Shown piece by piece: positions 59,681 through 64,000 of a stretch of DNA of 64,000 nt. The first letter of the stretch is position 1, and each line of letters opens with the position of its first letter. Position numbers and translations under genes: made by a program. Origin of the DNA: Stentor roeselii (Eukaryota > Ciliophora > Heterotrichea > Heterotrichida > Stentoridae); the NCBI GenBank assembly GCA_006503475.1, contig RSEH01000013.1, positions 124,001-188,000 of the forward strand, read 5' to 3'. The notes under the pieces are model-generated. The model searched no databases, was not told where the DNA came from, and worked only from the letters and a program-made list of their open reading frames with translations.

Positions 59681-60844
59681 ATGAGTGACTTTAAAATAAT
59701 TGCAAGACAAACCAGGGACCGAGCAAGACTTGAAAGTCTTCCAAAGTTGAGAAAGTCCTACTCGCCGATGACTACTGCGAAAAGTAGTCCAAAGTCGATT
59801 TCGCCTCAACCGACTGAGATGAAAAAATCGATGAGTTCTGAGAAATTACCTGAACTTGGATCTTCTAACACCCGGAAGAAACAGTCGAAGATAAGTCAAG
59901 GGAAGTGCTCGATTAACTCTTGTGGAATTGTCAAGGCTTATGCGGCGAACTCATTTCGTGGAAGTCATCACAATGAAGACCGAGTCAGCATTATCATCAA
60001 CATCCAGTCCCCTGCAAACATCGGACCTGAATCTTGGCCGAAAAGTTCTTTTTTCGCGTTATTTGATGGACATAGTGGGAAAGAATGTGCGAATTACTTG
60101 AAAAAACAACTTTATTCCAGGATTTTTCAAGATAAAAATTATCCTTTTCATCCTCAAAAGGCGATTAAGTCAGCTTTTCATGCTATTGATAAAGAGTTTC
60201 TAGCTTTAGCAAAAGAAATTGGAGACTTTTCAGGATCTTGTGCGATTCTTGCACTTATTATTGGAGATAAATGTTATGTTGCTAATACTGGAGACTCTCG
60301 AGCGATACTTTCTTTGAATGGAGGAAAATCATTTACTGTTGTTAACACTGAGCATAAACCAACGATTTCTGCTGAACATGAAAGAATCCTCGCTGCAGGT
60401 GGAAGTGTTTTTAATGAATACATGCAGGATGACCGAGGGGGAAACCTTTTTATTGGAGAAGTTTTAGTCATTCCTGGGAAACTCAAAGTTTCCAGGGCTT
60501 TTGGAGATCTTGATGCGAAAGATGAGGAATATGGAGGAAATTCTAAAGTTGTTATTTGTGAACCTGATGTCAGGTACTTAAAAATAAAAATTGAACATGA
60601 CTTCATCGCTTTGGCTTCTGCTCCGTTATTCGGGTTTGTCAGTGGAAGGGAAATCGTTGAGGTTGTTAACAAACATTTAATGGGAAATATTTTAGATTTT
60701 GGGAAATGCTTACTTGATGCTGTTAAAGAGATTTTAATTGAAGCTGATTCTAGGGGATGTGATAAAAATATGACTCTTATCGTTATTGCTTTTAAAGGCA
60801 TCAAAAAACTTGCACAAGAAGTCAGCAAGATTGAATTAGGTTAA
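59681..60844 (+). CDS. PP2C-type protein phosphatase-like, probable pseudophosphatase
   Basis: The protein is 387 residues from ATG 59681 (MSDFKIIARQ; context ATATATA-ATG). A longer frame from 59537 would overlap the PH-PHR gene's coding start and is not preferred. The PP2C motifs are mostly present: 'SHHNEDRVSI' (metal E-D), 'FFALFDGHSGKECA', 'GSCAILALIIGDKCYVANTG', DSRAIL and 'LKVSRAFGDLD'. The motif usually read as (A/C)(S/C)DG(L/I)(W/F)D is 'ASAPLFGFVS' (near 312), so a core metal-binding Asp is lost. The final DN(M)T site reads 'CDKNMT' with Lys for Asp. Serine/threonine phosphatase activity is therefore doubtful; a TAB1-like regulatory role is possible. The N-terminal 80 residues are Ser/Lys-rich and disordered. 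Confidence 0.85.
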   Translation: MSDFKIIARQTRDRARLESLPKLRKSYSPMTTAKSSPKSISPQPTEMKKSMSSEKLPELGSSNTRKKQSKISQGKCSINSCGIVKAYAANSFRGSHHNEDRVSIIINIQSPANIGPESWPKSSFFALFDGHSGKECANYLKKQLYSRIFQDKNYPFHPQKAIKSAFHAIDKEFLALAKEIGDFSGSCAILALIIGDKCYVANTGDSRAILSLNGGKSFTVVNTEHKPTISAEHERILAAGGSVFNEYMQDDRGGNLFIGEVLVIPGKLKVSRAFGDLDAKDEEYGGNSKVVICEPDVRYLKIKIEHDFIALASAPLFGFVSGREIVEVVNKHLMGNILDFGKCLLDAVKEILIEADSRGCDKNMTLIVIAFKGIKKLAQEVSKIELG

Positions 60845-61824
60845 ATCACTTTGGGTTTAGGCGTAACACGTAGTTCAAGACATTAATTTTCATATTTAAT
60901 TAATGAAGACACATAAAGGGCTCGATTCACTTTAAGTCAGTTGTATTAGTGAATGATCTTTGGATTTGGAGATTATTTGAAGAATGAAGGGATTTGGAAG
61001 GAAGAGTGTTTTGGATTCAAGAATGATAATTTCAATATTAAGAAACTGTCATTTGATGATGTGAGTTATAAGGGAAGATTGAGAGGATTGCTTGTGAATG
61101 TATAGAAAATGAATCAGGTTTAATTATATTCGAGTTGCATCGTCTCTCTTTTAGAAAATTCAGAAGAATAGAAAATTTTTCTATTGAATAAGGGACTTTC
61201 GTTAAGAATTTTAATGATTTCTTATATTTTGTTTGAAATTGATTTTATTATTAAACTTTAGTGATTCTGGTGATGTTAGCTTGGGCTGTTGACCTTGAAT
61301 TTTATAAGGATTAGAATTAAACTCTAAACATAAAAATTAAAGATTGCATTATTTCTCATGATCAAGAAAGAGAATTTATTAAAAAAACTTCGACTCATCC
61401 AATTAATACTTCTATAATCATTTGATAAAGGAAACTCTTAAAGTCTTGTAAATATCAGAAAATTAACCCTATTGAGAATCAATTTTTTCATAATTGTTTA
61501 AGTATTAAATTATTCTAATAGATAAACAGATTTCTAAAGATGACGATTTTATTACTTTAACACTCATTGAAATTAGTATGCTTCATTTCACTCTCAATTC
61601 ACTCGATATGAACCAACCCTAATAACCCTAACTCAACAATATCCTAAATTTTAAAATTTTTTAAACTTTCTCGATAATCCCATTAAAACTTCAAAATAAA
61701 AGTTCAAAAACTACCTCTTCCAAAAAGCCATAACCCAGGTAATGGCGTTTTAATTCTTCTATTAAACTCTATTAAAACCCTATAAGAATCAGTAATGACC
61801 CAATCCCAATAAATCCTTCTATCC
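60845..61824. other. Convergent intergenic region (980 nt)
   Basis: The sequence is AT-rich. The last 200 nt (about 61600-61800) are A/C-rich on the plus strand with single telomere-like CCCTAA strings at about 61617 and 61626. No frame of useful length, repeat array or RNA is seen. Confidence 0.5.
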
Positions 61825-62148
61825 TTAAATAATCTTAATTAAACATTCAGCTTCAGAATTTCCAGCTTTTCTGCTATGAACTGACTTATAACTAACGATT
61901 CTGTTTTTCTTTGAATTTTTCTTCAGTTTTTTCGAAGATTTCGGAGAATTTTCAAGTTTATGAGGAGTTTGCGTTGGAGTAGTCATCGCAGAATGAAGTT
62001 CTGAGTCTTTCATCAAGTTCAAGCAAGGAATCTTCAAAGAAACGCTTGAAAAGCTAGAGCGGCACCGTGATTTGTTGAAGATTTTAAGTTTAATCGCTTC
62101 TAATTTCTTGCTGGCGTCAGTTGGGACTCGAAGATTGACAGGGCACAT
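61825..62148 (-). CDS. Small hypothetical basic protein (107 residues)
   Basis: The frame from ATG 62148 (MCPVNLRVPTDASKKLEAIK) to 61825 is Lys/Ser-rich with no domain ('SPKSSKKLKKNSKKNR'). It is 63 nt after the ankyrin gene's stop on the same strand, consistent with local spacing. The start context (ATAATTTGTTC-ATG) is a poor match to the TATAA-type contexts, so the call is tentative. Confidence 0.45.
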   Translation of the reverse strand: MCPVNLRVPTDASKKLEAIKLKIFNKSRCRSSFSSVSLKIPCLNLMKDSELHSAMTTPTQTPHKLENSPKSSKKLKKNSKKNRIVSYKSVHSRKAGNSEAECLIKII

Positions 62149-62211
62149 GAACAAATTATTAATAACTCATTGAATTACCTTAAAGACTGTCATATTGGCA
62201 AAGGATTATTA

Positions 62212-63360
62212 TTAATCTTTTTCTGACCTCGACAGAAAACCTTTAAGAGTCTTCTTGACGTCAAAAGAAGGAACTTCAGTTAAAGAAAGTCTTTTCTTTG
62301 GCTTAAAAGAAAAATTTTGACTTTTTTCTTGACTTGCCCGGTAAAACGTTTTTTCGATGTAACTGCCGGCAAAGGCTTTCAACTCATTTAAACTCAATTC
62401 AAAGTTTCGATTAATTTCATTTTTCACAAGTTCTTCAATTTTTTCTTTCATATGTTTTTTTTCTTCAGTTTTCAAGTCGTTTTCAAAAACTTCAGGAGAA
62501 GGTCGGGCTTGTTTTAAGATTTTTTGGTTAAATTTCTGAAGATTTCCAAAAAAATCCCAAGTTTTTTCACGTGTTTTGTCAATAACGAATTTTCTGACCT
62601 GGTCAGCAGCACGGGTTTTTTCATCTTCTAAGACATTTACGAAGATTTGGTGTAATTTGCTGAAATCGTCTTTAGTTTGAAAGAACCTGTCACGAACCCT
62701 TTTGTCTATTTTTTCTTTCATGATTTTTCTGATGTTTAACGTGATTTCATTAGAACTTCTGGAATATCTAGGACTTGAAGCAGAAGAAGCCTGACTTCGA
62801 GGAGAACAAGAAAGACTAGGGTTATTTATTTTCCCTTTTTTTAAGTTTTTTTCTTTATTTTCTTTTTTTCTTTTCCGTGAGATGGCTTTTTTCAGAAGTT
62901 CCATCATTTCAGGTGTTCTTGCACGGTCCAGGGCCTGCTTCCCGAACTAAATTTCAGTTACTGAGTCAGTTTTTTCAAGATCACAGCCACGGTCGACTAG
63001 AATTTCAGCCATTTTCCTGTTGTTAGAATGTACCGCGATCATCAAAGGTGTCCAGCCTCTTTTATCAGCCAAATCAATGTCGGCTCCAAGTCTAATCAAA
63101 AGTTTAACCGCCTCTTCTTGTCCTGTCCAAGCAGCGAGAAAGAGAGGACTTTGCCGGGCCTACTGAGTAAATTTTACAGAGTTGCATGAATCGAGCTTAG
63201 CACCTGCCTGGACCAGACAAGATATTATCTGTAAAAAACCACTTTTCGCTGCTTTCATCAAAACTGTATCGTCATCTTCATCACGGATTTCCAGGTCTGA
63301 GTCTTTTGATAGTATTTTAGTTGATTCTAGGTCGTTTTTTAAAACTGCAGTGAAAAGCAT
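62212..63360 (-). CDS. Ankyrin-repeat protein with charged C-terminus, two mini-introns
   Basis: Three exons (63360-63178, 63159-62962, 62946-62212) give 371 residues. Ankyrin repeats run from residue 1 to about 150: 'DDTVLMKAAKSGFLQIISCL', then SARQSPLFLAAWTGQEEAV, then 'RGWTPLMIAVHSNNRKMAEI', then 'FGKQALDRARTPEMMELLKK'. After that the protein is a charged, Lys-rich coiled coil. The first intron must be 18 nt for ankyrin spacing to hold (GAKLDSCNSARQSPL matches the 15-residue GA-to-TPL span of the repeat). The second is a standard 15-mer. ATG context is CCATTATAA-ATG, divergent by 5 nt from the next gene. Confidence 0.85.
62947..62961 (-). other. 15-nt intron
   Basis: GTAACTGAAATTTAG. Retained, it stops the frame; removed, KTDS joins FGKQALDRA in the fourth ankyrin repeat. 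Confidence 0.9.
63160..63177 (-). other. 18-nt intron with tandem CAG/TAG acceptor
   Basis: GTAAAATTTACTCAGTAG. Splicing at the first acceptor (CAG, 15 nt) leaves an in-frame TAG; splicing at the second (TAG, 18 nt) restores the ankyrin repeat. Confidence 0.8.
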
Positions 63361-63365
63361 TTATA
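63361..63365. promoter_or_regulatory. 5-nt bidirectional spacer (ttata)
   Basis: CAT-ttata-ATG separates the ankyrin gene (minus) from the membrane-protein gene (plus). It is the second 5-nt case in the window and nearly the same string as the first (atata). Confidence 0.5.
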
Positions 63366-64000
63366 ATGGAAGAAAATTATGATCCTGGATTTTGGATCAC
63401 TTTTGTTGTTTTTAAAAAACTTTTGAGTTTTGTTGGGTTTTACTTTGCTGTCGTGTTTTTAGTGCTTTGGGATGTTTTTAGTGTTTCTATCGTGGTTCCT
63501 GTTTGCTTTGTTCTGGGGGTTAAGATGTTTTTGGTATTTCTCAATTGGAAAATTTGTCAGAATGTTAGGAGAAGTGAAAAAAATATTGTTATTGCTGAAG
63601 TTGTTGAGGTGTTTTTTTGGATTTTGATGATACCTGCTGCTATTTTTAAGGTTCAGTTGATTATCGCTGGGATACCTCTTTATTTACACACCTTGATTGC
63701 GACTTTAATTGAATATAAACATCCTGCTAGTTTTGTTATCATTTTGCATGTTATTCAAATTCTTTTGAATTGGGCTAAGTCTTTGACTTTTATTTGTCTT
63801 GCTTTGAGGGTGCAGAATATTATTTTTTGGGATTGGGTTTACTTGTTTTGGCCAGTGTGGTTAGTAATAGTTTTAACCCTTTTTACCTCAACTCTCTACA
63901 TCTTAGGACAATACGTCTTCCAACGACAATCAAGCCCAGGATCACGAGTCCCCCTCTATCTATTCTACCTAGTCTTAAGTTCCGGAATAGCCATCGGAAG
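63366..64000 (+). CDS. Polytopic membrane protein (partial, runs off the right edge)
   Basis: The frame is open from ATG 63366 (MEENYDPGFWITFVVF) to the end of the window, 211 residues without a stop. Four to six hydrophobic segments are clear, e.g. 'LLSFVGFYFAVVFLVLWDVF', 'VEVFFWILMIPAAIFKVQL', 'FVIILHVIQILLNWAKSLTF' and 'WLVIVLTLFTSTLYILGQYV'. The spacing of Trp/Asp ('VLWDVFS', 'IFWDWVYLFWPVWL') recalls the TMEM185-type family, but I would not assign it. Base composition switches sharply from G/T-rich to A/C-rich near 63870 inside the gene while the frame continues. Confidence 0.75.
   Translation, partial: MEENYDPGFWITFVVFKKLLSFVGFYFAVVFLVLWDVFSVSIVVPVCFVLGVKMFLVFLNWKICQNVRRSEKNIVIAEVVEVFFWILMIPAAIFKVQLIIAGIPLYLHTLIATLIEYKHPASFVIILHVIQILLNWAKSLTFICLALRVQNIIFWDWVYLFWPVWLVIVLTLFTSTLYILGQYVFQRQSSPGSRVPLYLFYLVLSSGIAIG

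Noticed and set aside
63163-63177. Standard 15-nt intron (ending at CAG) in the ankyrin gene
   Set aside because: It leaves an in-frame TAG; the 18-nt version fits ankyrin spacing. Another 15-mer starting at the downstream GTAG gives a repeat one residue too long and ends AAAG.

Overview
The window looks like somatic (macronuclear) DNA of a heterotrich ciliate, most probably Stentor or a close relative. Three lines of evidence point there. The DNA is AT-rich and very compact, with about 33 genes on both strands. All three standard stop codons end genes and Trp is TGG, which argues against Blepharisma or Condylostoma. The genes are split by tiny spliceosomal introns: six are exactly 15 nt, one is 14 nt and one needs 18 nt. 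The 15-mers begin GTAA, end in AG and carry an invariant A at position 10. The species assignment is inference; the introns, spacing and code are read directly.

Layout. 1-11.3 kb: the 5' end of a DUSP-domain deubiquitinase gene, a helical/propeller protein, a tight minus-strand run (hypothetical, coiled-coil, class II DAHP synthase, cyclic-nucleotide-domain cation channel), three small or coiled-coil genes and a B-box/Kelch gene. 11.5-25.8 kb: two tandem 6.5-kb Piezo mechanosensitive channel genes. Their 5' halves are diverged, while their pore-encoding 3' ends are almost identical. 26-34 kb: SAM/zinc-finger, WD-like and F-box genes, a tetraspan membrane protein and two long AT-rich non-coding stretches with degenerate repeats. 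34-50 kb: a USP-fold protein with charged repeats and RanBP2-type zinc fingers, TFIP11-like splicing factor, a membrane protein, a two-exon gene with a duplicated 3' end, a coiled-coil gene divergent from a CRYZL1-like gene, an EGF-TM-RING ligase, a DDX5-like helicase with three mini-introns and a TTLL3-like tubulin ligase. 51-64 kb: C2H2 zinc finger, ankyrin, a ketosynthase-like protein lacking catalytic residues, a membrane protein, B-box/WD40, PH-PHR, a PP2C-like protein lacking metal ligands, an ankyrin gene with two mini-introns, and the start of a polytopic membrane protein.

Gene packing is extreme. Divergent start codons are separated by 5, 5, 12 and 16 nt. Same-strand neighbours are separated by 0, 5, 7, 10, 10, 11 and 15 nt. 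Most ATGs are preceded at once by TATAA/ATAAA. The genes do not form one pathway. Several fit ciliate mechanosensation and cilia: Piezo channels, a CNBD channel and a tubulin ligase.

The strongest observations are the Piezo pair with a homogenised pore module, the near-zero bidirectional promoters, the 14-nt and 18-nt exceptions to the 15-nt intron rule (the latter with a tandem CAG/TAG acceptor), a hidden stop-free intron inside a helicase motif, and several enzyme folds that have lost catalytic residues.
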